From contig NZ_QPII01000009.1 of assembly GCF_003336675.1 (NCBI RefSeq), positions 62,001 to 126,000 of the forward strand: 64,000 nt of DNA, written 5' to 3'. The DNA is from Billgrantia montanilacus (lineage in GTDB: Bacteria; Pseudomonadota; Gammaproteobacteria; Pseudomonadales; Halomonadaceae). Each line of letters starts with the position of its first letter. The stretch's first letter is position 1. Of this stretch, positions 24,830 through 32,691 are shown piece by piece. Made by a program: the position numbers and the translations under genes. The notes beneath the pieces are model-generated. The model saw only the letters and a list, made by a program, of their open reading frames with translations. It did no database searches and was not told where the DNA came from.

Positions 24830-25996
24830 TCAATGGCTGTGGCCATGGTCGTCGTCATGGCCGTGATCGTCGTCTTGGTCATGTCCATGATCGTCATGGC
24901 TGTCGTCATGCCCATGATCATCATGGCCCTGCTTGGCCAGGGCGTCATGCAGCACCTGGGCGTTGTGACGCATCATGCCGAGGTAGGTGCTCGCGTCGCC
25001 TTCCGCCGCCAGGGCGTCGGCATAGAGGGTGCCGGCGATGGGCAGGCCGGCCTCTTCCGACAGCTGGTTGATGATTGCCGGGCTGGTCATGTTCTCGTGG
25101 AACAGTGCCTTGACGTTCTGCTCGCGAATCACGTCGATCAGCCGCGCCATGTCGGCGGCACTGGGCTCGGCCTCGGTGGAGAGCCCCACTGGCGAGAGGA
25201 AGCGCACGCCGTAGGCGTTGGCGAAGTAGCCGAAGGAGTCGTGGCCGGTGATCACGCTGGTGGAGGCGGGAATATCACCCAGCAGCTGACGAATTTCGTC
25301 ATCGGTGGCCTGCATGTCGTTGATGTAGCGGTCGGCGTTCTCGCGGTAGGCGGCTTCGTTGTCCGGATCCGCCTCGATCAGCCCCTCGAGGATATTGCCG
25401 ACATAGACCTGGCCCATGGCGAGGTCCTGCCAGCCATGGGGGTCCTGTTCGCCATGGTCGTGATCGTCATGACCACTGTCATCATGACCGTGGTCATCGT
25501 GGTCATCGTGGTCATCGTGGTCATCGTGATCGTGCCCATGATCGTCATGTCCATGGTCATCATGGTCGTCGTGATCGTGCCCATGATCGTCATGCCCATG
25601 GTCATCATGATCGTCATGGCCATGTGCCTGGTCATGCTCATGGCCATGATAATCCAGCTTGTCGATACCGTCGGTGGCGGTCACCAGCGGGCCGGCATAG
25701 TCGCTGGAGTCGATCAGGCGCTCCATCCAGCCCTCGAAGAGCAGTCCGTTGAATACCACCAGGTCCGCATCGGCCAGGTTCCGGGCGTCACGCGGGCTGG
25801 GTGAGAAGACATGGGCATCACTGTCGGGGCCGACCAGGGAGGTCACCTCGACGTGCTCGCCACCGACGTTCTCGACCATATCGGCCAGGATGCTGAAGCT
25901 GGTAACGACCTGTACGCGCTCGGCGGCGAAGGCGGCCGGCAGGGCGAGCATGGCCGTGGCGCCAATCATCAGGGCGGAGGGCTTGATAGTACGCAT
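24830..25996 (-). CDS. znuA: Zinc ABC transporter substrate-binding protein ZnuA, very His-rich
   Basis: A 388-residue periplasmic zinc-binding protein with a signal peptide ending LPAAFAAE. Ligand His residues are seen in SDAHVFSPSP (H62), DPHGWQDLA (H187) and VITGHDSFGYFA, the three-His ZnuA set. The charged flexible loop between the first and second ligands (about residues 117-181) is made almost only of His, Asp and Gly, and a second His/Asp tail covers about 357-388. ZnuA usually has only the first loop. The loops are thought to capture or sense zinc. Last gene of the operon, 41 bases after znuB. Confidence 0.93.
   Translation of the reverse strand: MRTIKPSALMIGATAMLALPAAFAAERVQVVTSFSILADMVENVGGEHVEVTSLVGPDSDAHVFSPSPRDARNLADADLVVFNGLLFEGWMERLIDSSDYAGPLVTATDGIDKLDYHGHEHDQAHGHDDHDDHGHDDHGHDHDDHDDHGHDDHGHDHDDHDDHDDHDDHGHDDSGHDDHDHGEQDPHGWQDLAMGQVYVGNILEGLIEADPDNEAAYRENADRYINDMQATDDEIRQLLGDIPASTSVITGHDSFGYFANAYGVRFLSPVGLSTEAEPSAADMARLIDVIREQNVKALFHENMTSPAIINQLSEEAGLPIAGTLYADALAAEGDASTYLGMMRHNAQVLHDALAKQGHDDHGHDDSHDDHGHDQDDDHGHDDDHGHSH
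25436..25648. repeat. Low-complexity tandem repeat encoding the ZnuA His/Asp loop
   Basis: Repeats of 9-18 bases built on CATCGTGGT and CATGATCGT, encoding HDDHDDHGH-type units. Copy number is likely to vary between strains by slippage. A second, shorter tract of the same kind encodes the C-terminal tail (24833-24928). These are inside the gene and in frame. Confidence 0.85.
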
Positions 25997-26037
25997 GCGA
26001 GAGCTCCTTGGTCTGTTGTCGGTGTTCTATGTAGCGG

Positions 26038-26928
26038 TCAGTGAGGCTCGGGAGCCCCCAGCGGTGCCGCGCGTCGGCGCAAGCGCGCAGTCAGGCTGTG
26101 ATGGCGGCCGAACAGGGCGGAGAGTATGTAGCCCACGCCGGCCAGCAGGATGATGGCGGGGCCCGAGGGAATGCTGAGGTGATACGACAGCAGCAGCCCG
26201 CCGGTACTGGCAATCATGGCCAGCACGATGGCGATACCGATCAGCCCTTCCAGGCGCTTGCTCCAGAAGCGCGCGGTGGTGGCCGGCAGCATCATCAGGC
26301 CCACAGCCATCAAGGTGCCCAGGGTCTGGAAGCCGGCGGTCAGGTTGAGCACCACCAGGCCGAGGAAGATGCCGTGAACCAGGCCGCCATGCATGCCCTG
26401 GCCGCGCAGGAACAGCGGGTCGAGGCACTCCACCACCAGGGCGCGGAAGATCAGCGCCAGGGTGATCACGATCACGCTGCTGATCGCTGCGATCAGTATC
26501 AGGGCGGTGGTGTTCACCGCGAGGATCGAACCAAACAGCACATGGGTCAGATCGACGCTGCTGCCGCCCAGCGAGACGAGCATCACCCCGGCCGCCAGCG
26601 AAATGAGGAAGAAGCTGGCCATGGCGGAGTCTTCCCGGTGGCCGGTCATCTGCGACACGCTACCCGCCAGCATGGCTACCAGCAGCCCCGAGAGCACGCC
26701 GCCAAGGCTCATGATCGGAAGCGAGAAGCCGGCGAGCAGGAAGCCCAGCGCGACGCCGGGCAAGATGGCATGGGCCATGGCATCGCCGATCAGGCTCATG
26801 CCCCGCAGCATGAGGAACACCCCCATGGGGGGGGCCGCCAGCGACAGGGCCAGGCCGCCCACCGCGGCGCGCCGCATGAAGCCGTAATCGAAGGGAGCGA
26901 TCAGCCACTCGTAGAGCAGCGCTAGCAT
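26038..26928 (-). CDS. znuB: Zinc ABC transporter permease ZnuB
   Basis: A 296-residue ABC-3 family permease with about eight hydrophobic helices. Family motif: RGMSLIGDAMAHAILPGVAL, and GFQTLGTLMAVGLMMLPATT in the second half. It overlaps the ATPase gene by 7 bases, so it is translationally coupled. By eye it is strikingly similar along its length to the permease encoded at 27889-28776 (for example LRGMSL, HAILPGVA, AGFSLP, SAMAS or AAMAS, VLFGS, LGTLMA), pointing to a local duplication. Confidence 0.92.
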   Translation of the reverse strand: MLALLYEWLIAPFDYGFMRRAAVGGLALSLAAPPMGVFLMLRGMSLIGDAMAHAILPGVALGFLLAGFSLPIMSLGGVLSGLLVAMLAGSVSQMTGHREDSAMASFFLISLAAGVMLVSLGGSSVDLTHVLFGSILAVNTTALILIAAISSVIVITLALIFRALVVECLDPLFLRGQGMHGGLVHGIFLGLVVLNLTAGFQTLGTLMAVGLMMLPATTARFWSKRLEGLIGIAIVLAMIASTGGLLLSYHLSIPSGPAIILLAGVGYILSALFGRHHSLTARLRRRAAPLGAPEPH

Positions 26929-27659
26929 GTGCTGACCCCCGGGATACCCAGCGTCAGACGGGCGGTGCCGGCAATGGGGGCCTGGCCCTCGAGAATCGCC
27001 TGGGGCGAGGTCCAGTGGGCGTGGCCGTTGGCCAGCACTACTACCTCGTCGGCGAGGCGTGAGAGCTGCTCCATGTCGTGCAGCACCACGATCAGGGTAG
27101 CGCCACTGGCGGCCATGTCGCGCAGCACCGTCATCAGCACGTCCACGGTTTCGCTATCGACGTTGGCGAAGGGCTCGTCGAGCAGCAGCAGCTCCGCTTC
27201 CTGCATCAGGGTGCGGCCGATCAGGGCGCGCTGGCGCTGGCCGCCGGAGAGTTCGCCCAGCGGGCGGTGCGCCAGGTGCGAAATACCCAGGCGAGCCATG
27301 ACCTCGCGGCCGCGACGATAGTGGTGGGCGCAGTACCCGGTCAGCGCCCCATGGCTCGGCCAGCTGCCGGTCATGACCAGCTCTTCCACGCTCATGGGGA
27401 AGGTGAGGTCCAGTGCCAGTTGCTGCGGCAGCCAGGCGCGGCGCTCCCTGGGCACCGAGCACGCCACGCGGCCGGCGACTGGCTTGAGCATGCCCATGAC
27501 CCCCTGGATCAGCGTGCTCTTGCCGGTGCCGTTGGCGCCGACCAGTGCGGTGATGGCGCCGTCGCGAAAGCGGCCATCCACGTGCTCGAGCACGGTGCGG
27601 TTGGCCTGGGCCAGCTGCAGGTTGTGCAGCTGCAGCCGTGAGTTGGCTTCCTGCTCCAT
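26922..27659 (-). CDS. znuC: Zinc ABC transporter ATP-binding protein ZnuC
   Basis: A 245-residue ATPase. Walker A is GANGTGKST, the signature is LSGGQRQR, Walker B is LLLLDEPFANVDS and the switch His is in VVLHDME. A longer upstream frame that would add about 68 residues is rejected: MEQEANSRLQL at 27659 aligns with the family start, and the extra region is a separate small gene in another frame. The ATG shares one base with that small gene's stop (TGATG). It is the only ATPase for two adjacent permeases. Confidence 0.9.
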   Translation of the reverse strand: MEQEANSRLQLHNLQLAQANRTVLEHVDGRFRDGAITALVGANGTGKSTLIQGVMGMLKPVAGRVACSVPRERRAWLPQQLALDLTFPMSVEELVMTGSWPSHGALTGYCAHHYRRGREVMARLGISHLAHRPLGELSGGQRQRALIGRTLMQEAELLLLDEPFANVDSETVDVLMTVLRDMAASGATLIVVLHDMEQLSRLADEVVVLANGHAHWTSPQAILEGQAPIAGTARLTLGIPGVSTC

Positions 27660-27814
27660 CAGCCCCACCACCCTGCCGCCCAGGAGACGGCGAGCCAGAG
27701 CGCGGCCAGCGGTGCGGTGGCCAGCAGCAGGCGGCGCGTGGCGGAAAGCGACATCAGCGAGAAATGGCAAGGCCCTTCCTGGCGGTGTCGATGTGAACGT
27801 GAGCGATGTGCCAT
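27659..27814 (-). CDS. Small His/Arg-rich single-span membrane protein in the zinc operon (51 aa)
   Basis: A 51-codon frame, shorter than usual annotation limits. It begins ATG at 27814, with GAGAGG about 8 bases upstream, and stops in TGATG overlapping the znuC start. The N-terminal 17 residues are basic and His-rich (MAHRSRSHRHRQEGPCH), followed by a hydrophobic helix (LLLATAPLAALWLAVSWAAG) ending WWG. That predicts an inner-membrane protein with a metal-binding cytoplasmic tail. It is the first gene after the Zur-like box at 27849. I know no family for it. Overlap coupling, the Zur context and composition support it being real. Confidence 0.55.
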   Translation of the reverse strand: MAHRSRSHRHRQEGPCHFSLMSLSATRRLLLATAPLAALWLAVSWAAGWWG

Positions 27815-27848
27815 GGGGTTGGCCTCTCGGCGCGATAAGATAAACTAG

Positions 27849-27861
27849 GATATAACATAAC
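27849..27861. promoter_or_regulatory. Zur-like operator before the small ORF/znuCBA
   Basis: GATATAACATAAC differs by one base from the GTTATAACATAAC core at 2569 and 28815. It lies 35-47 bases upstream of the small ORF and 28 bases before the end of the preceding permease gene boundary at 27889, in a 74-base gap, so znuCBA can be transcribed from its own zinc-controlled promoter. Confidence 0.7.
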
Positions 27862-27888
27862 AAATATGCCGGCCGGCGGGGAGGGGCC

Positions 27889-28776
27889 TCACCGTTTTTC
27901 GTGACTCAAAACCCGGTGCGGCGTGCGCAGGCGAGACAGCATTCCATTGCAGGGCCCGACCAGCACGGAGAGCGCATAGCCCGCGCCCGTCAGCAGAACG
28001 ATGGTGGGCCCGGTGGGAAGTCCGGCGTGATAGGAAACCAGCAGCCCCGTGATGCTGCAGGTCACTGCCCAGCCGATGGCGATGGCGATCATTCCCTCCA
28101 GGCGCCGGCTCCAGTAGCGCGCCGTGGCCGCCGGCAGCAGCATCAGGCCGGCGGCCATCAGCGTACCCAGGGACTGGAAGCCCACCACCAGGCTGAGCAC
28201 CACCAGGCACATGAACAGCCCATGGATCCAGCCGGCGTGCCTGCCCTGAAGCGTCAGGAACTGCGGGTCCAGGCACTCCATCACCAGCGCCCGGAAGCTG
28301 ATGGCCAGGCCAACGAGGACCAGGCTGCTGACCAGGCAGACCAGCAGCAGGGTGCGGCCGTCGACGGCGAGTACCGAGCCGAACAGCACATGCCCCAGGT
28401 CCAGGGCGCTGCCCGAGAGCGAAATGATCATGACCCCGGCGGCCATGGCCACGAGAAACAGGCTGGCCATGGCGGCGTCCTCCTTCAGGCCGCTGAACAG
28501 GGTCACGCTGCTGGCCGTGGCCACGGTGACAAGCCCAGCCGCCACGCCACCCAGCATCATCAGCGGCAGCGAGAAGCCCGCCAGCATGAAGGCCACTGCC
28601 ACGCCGGGCAGAATCGCATGGGAGAGCGCCTCGCCCATCAGGCTCATGCCGCGAAGCATCAGCAATACGCCGAGGATGGGGGCGGTCAGCGACAGCGCCA
28701 GGCAGGCCACCAGCGCTCGGCGCATGAAGGCGTAGTCCAGCGGCGAGGTGACCCACCAGAGTAGTGAATCGATCAT
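27889..28776 (-). CDS. Second ZnuB-like zinc permease (ABC-3 family)
   Basis: A 295-residue inner-membrane permease with about eight hydrophobic helices and the motif RGMSLMGEALSHAILPGVAV, plus GFQSLGTLMAAGLMLLPAAT. It is a close paralogue of the znuB product at 26038-26928. It has its own Zur-like operator (28815) and no ATPase or binding protein of its own, so it must share ZnuC, forming either alternative homodimers or a heterodimer with ZnuB. The tail (TPHRVLSHEKR) is longer and basic. No frameshift or lost motif, so it appears functional. Confidence 0.88.
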   Translation of the reverse strand: MIDSLLWWVTSPLDYAFMRRALVACLALSLTAPILGVLLMLRGMSLMGEALSHAILPGVAVAFMLAGFSLPLMMLGGVAAGLVTVATASSVTLFSGLKEDAAMASLFLVAMAAGVMIISLSGSALDLGHVLFGSVLAVDGRTLLLVCLVSSLVLVGLAISFRALVMECLDPQFLTLQGRHAGWIHGLFMCLVVLSLVVGFQSLGTLMAAGLMLLPAATARYWSRRLEGMIAIAIGWAVTCSITGLLVSYHAGLPTGPTIVLLTGAGYALSVLVGPCNGMLSRLRTPHRVLSHEKR

Positions 28777-28814
28777 CGGGCTCTCTAGTGATGAAAACAG
28801 GAATCTATAGATAT

Positions 28815-28827
28815 GTTATAACATAAC
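28815..28827. promoter_or_regulatory. Zur-like operator before the second ZnuB-like permease
   Basis: Core GTTATAACATAAC, identical to 2569-2581. It overlaps the perfect 12-base palindrome ATGTTATAACAT (28813-28824). It lies 39-51 bases upstream of the permease start, where a repressor would cover the promoter. Best zinc operator in the window. Confidence 0.75.
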
Positions 28828-28923
28828 AATAATCAGTTCGACGATGATGTGCAAGGAACTCCGTCTGAAAGGCCGTTCACTAGCAATCCACGGGCGAGGT
28901 CCTCTCGCCCTGGCTCGGCGTAA

Positions 28924-29592
28924 TCAGTAGCGCAGCGCCACCCCGACCTGATTCGGCGTCACCAGCAGGGCGTATTCGCCTTTCAGGTGCATGTCACCCA
29001 CTGACACCCGGGCCGGCTGGAAGCGGTTGATCGCTACCGTGGCCTGGCGCGGCTGGGTCTGCAGCTGCAGTTCGCTGATCAGCATGCCGGTGGCGAAGTT
29101 GATCGCCCCGTCGCGCCCGCGCCCGTCGCCCACACCGATCAGCAGCCCCGAGGCCATGTTCACGGCGAGCGAGCCCAGCCGGGCTTCCAGGCTGCGGCGG
29201 CGACGTTCCTCATCGGCCACCGACTGCATCAGCCGCCGGGCCCGGTCGATATCCTGATCGCCATCACGCAGCTCGCGGTAGGCCTGTGGGTGTGGCTGGC
29301 GATCCATCAGCGTGCCGCCCAGCGCCAGGGCCGACTTCACCACGCCCACCCGGGCGTCATAGCGGTCGTCGCGATCGCTCGCCTCGCTGGCCTGATAAGC
29401 GTTCACAGCCAGTGAGGTGGCATACACCCCCGCCCAGCCGTATTGCCAATAGTTGGCGTGTCGCTCGCCTCTAGCCAGAGCGTCTTCGTAGGCCTGAAAT
29501 TCCTGGACGGGCTGCTGGGCCAGGACGGGAGCGGCAAGGACGATGCCTAGCAGCAAGGCAAGCAGGCAGGTGAAGCGTCGATTCCGGGGCAT
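28924..29592 (-). CDS. Hypothetical exported protein (222 aa)
   Basis: Not recognised. The start at 29592 (MPRNRRFTCL) is chosen for GGAG 6 bases upstream; an ATG 12 bases earlier is possible. A signal peptide (LLALLLGIVLAAPVLAQ) precedes a mature domain rich in Ala, Arg and Asp, with a helical middle (QDIDRARRLMQSVADEERRRR) and a Gly-rich hydrophobic stretch (NMASGLLIGVGDGRGRDG) that may associate with the membrane, then a beta-rich end. It lies between the zinc locus and the sugar-acid cluster, with no operator seen. Confidence 0.75.
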   Translation of the reverse strand: MPRNRRFTCLLALLLGIVLAAPVLAQQPVQEFQAYEDALARGERHANYWQYGWAGVYATSLAVNAYQASEASDRDDRYDARVGVVKSALALGGTLMDRQPHPQAYRELRDGDQDIDRARRLMQSVADEERRRRSLEARLGSLAVNMASGLLIGVGDGRGRDGAINFATGMLISELQLQTQPRQATVAINRFQPARVSVGDMHLKGEYALLVTPNQVGVALRY

Positions 29593-29681
29593 GATGGTCT
29601 CCATGAGTGGGCGAAACGAGCCTAGCGTTCCAGCCGGCTTGGGCCACCTCTCCCTGGCAACAAGCTGGGCTGGTCGTCATA

Positions 29682-30893
29682 TCATAGTGGGTCCTGTTGG
29701 ACCATGGCTCGAATCTTGCTGAACAGGTCGACTTCGCCCATCTGGCCGCCCTTGAGAATGACGGGTAGCCGGCTGCCATCCGCGAAGTGTGCGCAGCAGA
29801 TGGCGACGCCCGGCGACAGCTGTCCCGTATAGTCGATGCTGCGCGGGGCGAGGGCGTGAATGGCCAGGCTTGAGGTGTCGCCGCCCGCCACCAGCACCGT
29901 GCCGGCGCCATGCTCGGCCATCAGGCGGGCCAGCAGGTCGGCAGAGCGCTGCGCCATGCCTGCAGGCGACAGGCCGTGGCCCAGGTCTTCGTCGAGCACC
30001 GCCAGCACATGACGGCCCGAAGCCAGGAGTTCGCGGAGCTGTCGATAGAGTTCGTCAGGCTGGTGCGCGAGGGAGCTGGCGGGAATGATGACCTTGGCAA
30101 ACCCGGTGGCGGCTGCCACCTGGGCAGCGGTCATGGGCGAACGGCTGCCGACGAACACCAGCAGGGGGCCGGGCAAGGTATCCGGCAACTGTGGTGGAGA
30201 AGCTTCGAGAAAGCAGGTCTCGGCCACGCTGCTGGACCCGACCCAGAGTTGGGGGAACGGAGAGTGTTTCAGCCGATCCTTGAGCAGTTGCAGGTCGCTT
30301 TCGTCCAGCACGTCACACAGCACCGGGTTGCCGGGCAGTATGCCGCCGCTGCGCAGTGCCAGGAGATCGAAAAGCGCCAGGTTCGGCAGCCCCAGGGCGG
30401 CGAAATGGCGACGCAGGTCGGCTTCACGCATTGGCGTGACGGGGTGATCCCGCATGACGGGGTGGCGGTCGATCCGGTGAACGTTGCCATCGCCCCCCTT
30501 GGCGAACAGGTTACCGAACAGGCAGTAGCGGCCGAGGCTTGGCTGGCCCCCCAGGATGACCGTGGTGGCAGGGCCCAAGCCTTTGGTCAGCGCGTTCATG
30601 GCAGTGGCGATGTTGCCAACCTCAATGCTGCTATCGAAGGTTGAGCAGACCTTGAGATGGATGACCTCTGGCGCATGGGGTTTCAGGGCTTCGGCGAGAT
30701 GCCCCATAGTCGCGGCCAAGGCGTCCTGTTCCATGCTGCGGGCTGCCGTCGCGATGCCGAAGGCGTCGAGGTCGCGCACTTCAGCCAGGGTGGGTGGGGC
30801 CAGGTAGAGCCGTGTCCTCAGGCCCGCCCGGCTCAGCGTGGCGAGCGTATCGGACGCCCCGGTGAAGTCATCCGCAACGAATACATAGCGCAT
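29682..30893 (-). CDS. Four-carbon acid sugar kinase family protein (DUF1537; OtnK/OiaK-like)
   Basis: A 403-residue kinase. The N-terminal substrate domain opens with VFVADDFTGASDTLATL; the C-terminal nucleotide-binding domain has VLVAGGDTSSLAIHAL and PVILKGGQMGEVDLF. The family phosphorylates tetronate-type sugar acids, and one branch phosphorylates 3-oxo-isoapionate before decarboxylation by a RuBisCO-like enzyme. That branch is suggested here because the start codon is 2 bases from the stop of a RuBisCO-like gene. The start MRYVFVADD (30893) is fixed by the family N-terminus. Last gene of the operon. Confidence 0.87.
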   Translation of the reverse strand: MRYVFVADDFTGASDTLATLSRAGLRTRLYLAPPTLAEVRDLDAFGIATAARSMEQDALAATMGHLAEALKPHAPEVIHLKVCSTFDSSIEVGNIATAMNALTKGLGPATTVILGGQPSLGRYCLFGNLFAKGGDGNVHRIDRHPVMRDHPVTPMREADLRRHFAALGLPNLALFDLLALRSGGILPGNPVLCDVLDESDLQLLKDRLKHSPFPQLWVGSSSVAETCFLEASPPQLPDTLPGPLLVFVGSRSPMTAAQVAAATGFAKVIIPASSLAHQPDELYRQLRELLASGRHVLAVLDEDLGHGLSPAGMAQRSADLLARLMAEHGAGTVLVAGGDTSSLAIHALAPRSIDYTGQLSPGVAICCAHFADGSRLPVILKGGQMGEVDLFSKIRAMVQQDPL

Positions 30894-30895
30894 GC

Positions 30896-32143
30896 CTAGC
30901 GCGCTCCGAAGAAGTCGAGCGCGGCGGCAAGTGCAGGCCGACCGGGAGCTTCCAGCGCTTCGCCGGCCTGAATGGCGTCCCAGGCTTCTCGCAGGCTTCT
31001 GACTCCCGCAGCAGCTCCATCGGGATGGGCCAGGATGCCGCCGCCGGCCAGGAACATGAAGTCGGCGCTGCCGGTTTCCATCAGCGTCGTCGGCAAGGTG
31101 CCCGCCCACTGCCCGGAAGAGAACACCGGCATCACCCGATCGTCCGAATGCCCGAGCGGCTGCAGCGAGAGCTTCGCCGCGTGGGCCACTTCCTCGGTCA
31201 GGTCGGCAAACTTGCCGCCCATGCCGTGGACATGCAGATGGTCGATTCCCGCCAGCCGGTACAGTACCTGGTAGGCGGAGAAATCGATTCCCAGCGCCGG
31301 GTGACGAGCGAAGGCACCAAAACCGTTGCGATGCCCGTGAATGGCCAGCGGCGTCGAGGCGCGCAGGCTCTGCATCGCCGAGAGCCCGCACCAGTTGAGG
31401 CTGGCCATCACGCAGGTGCCACCCTCCGCTTCGACATGGTCGGCATGGCCGCGCATGGCATCCACTTCGTCGGAGATGTTGAAAGCCACCATCACGTCGC
31501 GGCCGCTGCGTTGCCGCCAGCAGCGCACCCGCGCCATCACCGCGCTGATCCGCTCGCGCACGGGGGCATGGGGATGGTTGCCGGCGATCTCGTCATCCTT
31601 GATGAAGTCGACCCCCGCCTCGCACAGCCGCTCGACGAGATCGGCGGTCTCCTCGGGGGAAAGGCCGATATTGGGCTTGAGAATGGTGCCGAACAGCGGT
31701 CTCTCCTGAACGCCAAGCGCCGCGCGCGTGCCGGCCACGCCCAGGCTGGGCAGCAAATAGCGGTCCCGGTACTCGGGGCGCAGGGTCAGCCCGGTGAGAC
31801 GTAGCCCGGTCACCTCGCCCAGGTCGAAGAGATTGCCGGCCACCGTTGCTGCCAGGTTGGGCAGGTTGAGGCCAACGTTCTCCTCGGGGTAGTCGATCTC
31901 CACCGCTACGCGCTGCCACGGGCCCGAGACGCGCTTGCGCTCCAGGTAGGCGCTGTGCAGGCTGGGCCGGTCGCGTTCGTCGATCACCTCGACGCTGACC
32001 ACGCGGGCACCGAATCGCGTTCGCAGCGCCTCGGTTTCACCTTCGACGCGCACGAAAGTCCCCGAACTCTGCTCCCCGGCCATCATTTCCGCGACCGCTC
32101 GAGGATCAAGCGGGGTTTCCACGAGATAGGCGGCACGAATCAT
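30896..32143 (-). CDS. RuBisCO-like protein (form IV), putative sugar-acid phosphate decarboxylase (OiaX-like)
   Basis: A 415-residue RuBisCO large-subunit homologue. The start at MIRAAYLVETPL (32143) overlaps the VOC gene stop. Active-site correspondences: GTILKPNIGLSPEETADL (K156; the second Lys of the RuBisCO KPK motif is Asn), GVDFIKDDE with the carbamylatable K182 and metal ligands D184/E185, His in LAIHGHRNG, loop-6-like GMGGK (K311), and LAGGGI. The keto-isomerising Lys is lost but the carbamate triad is kept, so it is catalytic but not a CO2-fixing RuBisCO. With a DUF1537 kinase it fits 3-oxo-isoapionate-4-phosphate decarboxylase or a related reaction (inference). Confidence 0.88.
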   Translation of the reverse strand: MIRAAYLVETPLDPRAVAEMMAGEQSSGTFVRVEGETEALRTRFGARVVSVEVIDERDRPSLHSAYLERKRVSGPWQRVAVEIDYPEENVGLNLPNLAATVAGNLFDLGEVTGLRLTGLTLRPEYRDRYLLPSLGVAGTRAALGVQERPLFGTILKPNIGLSPEETADLVERLCEAGVDFIKDDEIAGNHPHAPVRERISAVMARVRCWRQRSGRDVMVAFNISDEVDAMRGHADHVEAEGGTCVMASLNWCGLSAMQSLRASTPLAIHGHRNGFGAFARHPALGIDFSAYQVLYRLAGIDHLHVHGMGGKFADLTEEVAHAAKLSLQPLGHSDDRVMPVFSSGQWAGTLPTTLMETGSADFMFLAGGGILAHPDGAAAGVRSLREAWDAIQAGEALEAPGRPALAAALDFFGAR

Positions 32144-32685
32144 GCGCTGCCCCTGTCGAGCGAAGGGAAGGGACGAACCGGGTTGCTGCCATCCCAATCC
32201 TGCGAGGCCTCGCGTATCAGGCGGAACATGTCGCCCTTGGGGCCACGTACTTCGGAAAGTTCGATCACCGTGCCGGGATGATGCTCGCGGTCGAAATAGG
32301 CGAAACGACCGTTCTCGCCGACCTCGCCACTCATCTTGACGTTAAACCCCTGGGCTTCCATGGCGGCCAGGTCGGTATCGTACTCTTCGGTCCAGAAGGC
32401 CACGTGCTGGAGCCCGGTACGCCCTGCCTGGAGGAAGTCGCGATACATCGAGGGCGCATCGTTACGCGTCTGGATCAGCTCGACCTGGATGAATCCCGAG
32501 TTGGCCAGGGCGACCGAGTTGTGAACCTCGTACCGCTGCCCCTCGTAGGTGTAGTTCTCGATCGGCACGCGCGGGTTATAGAAGAAGGGGCCAACGCCCA
32601 TGACCCGGGACCAATGGTCCATCGCTTCCTCGATATCCGTTACCACGTACCCTAGTTGGCGGATGGCGCCGAGATGTCTGCTCAT
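32140..32685 (-). CDS. VOC superfamily protein (glyoxalase/epimerase-like)
   Basis: A 181-residue protein with two beta-alpha-beta-beta-beta modules: QLGYVVTDIEEAMDHWSRVM with GFIQVELIQ, then GLQHVAFWTEEYDTDLAAME with HPGTVIELSE. Candidate metal ligands are the Glu in VELIQ, the His in LQHVAFW and the Glu in VIELSE, resembling methylmalonyl-CoA epimerase-like VOC enzymes; the first-module His is less clear. The stop overlaps the RuBisCO-like start (ATGA at 32140-32143), so the two are made together. The reaction is unknown; epimerisation or isomerisation of the sugar acid is the simplest guess. Confidence 0.82.
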   Translation of the reverse strand: MSRHLGAIRQLGYVVTDIEEAMDHWSRVMGVGPFFYNPRVPIENYTYEGQRYEVHNSVALANSGFIQVELIQTRNDAPSMYRDFLQAGRTGLQHVAFWTEEYDTDLAAMEAQGFNVKMSGEVGENGRFAYFDREHHPGTVIELSEVRGPKGDMFRLIREASQDWDGSNPVRPFPSLDRGSA

Positions 32686-32691
32686 GGAATC

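Noticed and set aside
25436..25648. Possible CRISPR array or satellite repeat
   Set aside because: The repeat units are short, lack unique spacers and encode an in-frame His/Asp loop of ZnuA.
26922..27863. A longer ZnuC with 68 extra N-terminal residues
   Set aside because: The extra part does not resemble any ABC ATPase and crosses the Zur-like operator; it overlies the small membrane ORF in another frame.
30896..32143. A true CO2-fixing RuBisCO
   Set aside because: The second Lys of the KPK motif is Asn, no small subunit or phosphoribulokinase is present, and the operon is catabolic.
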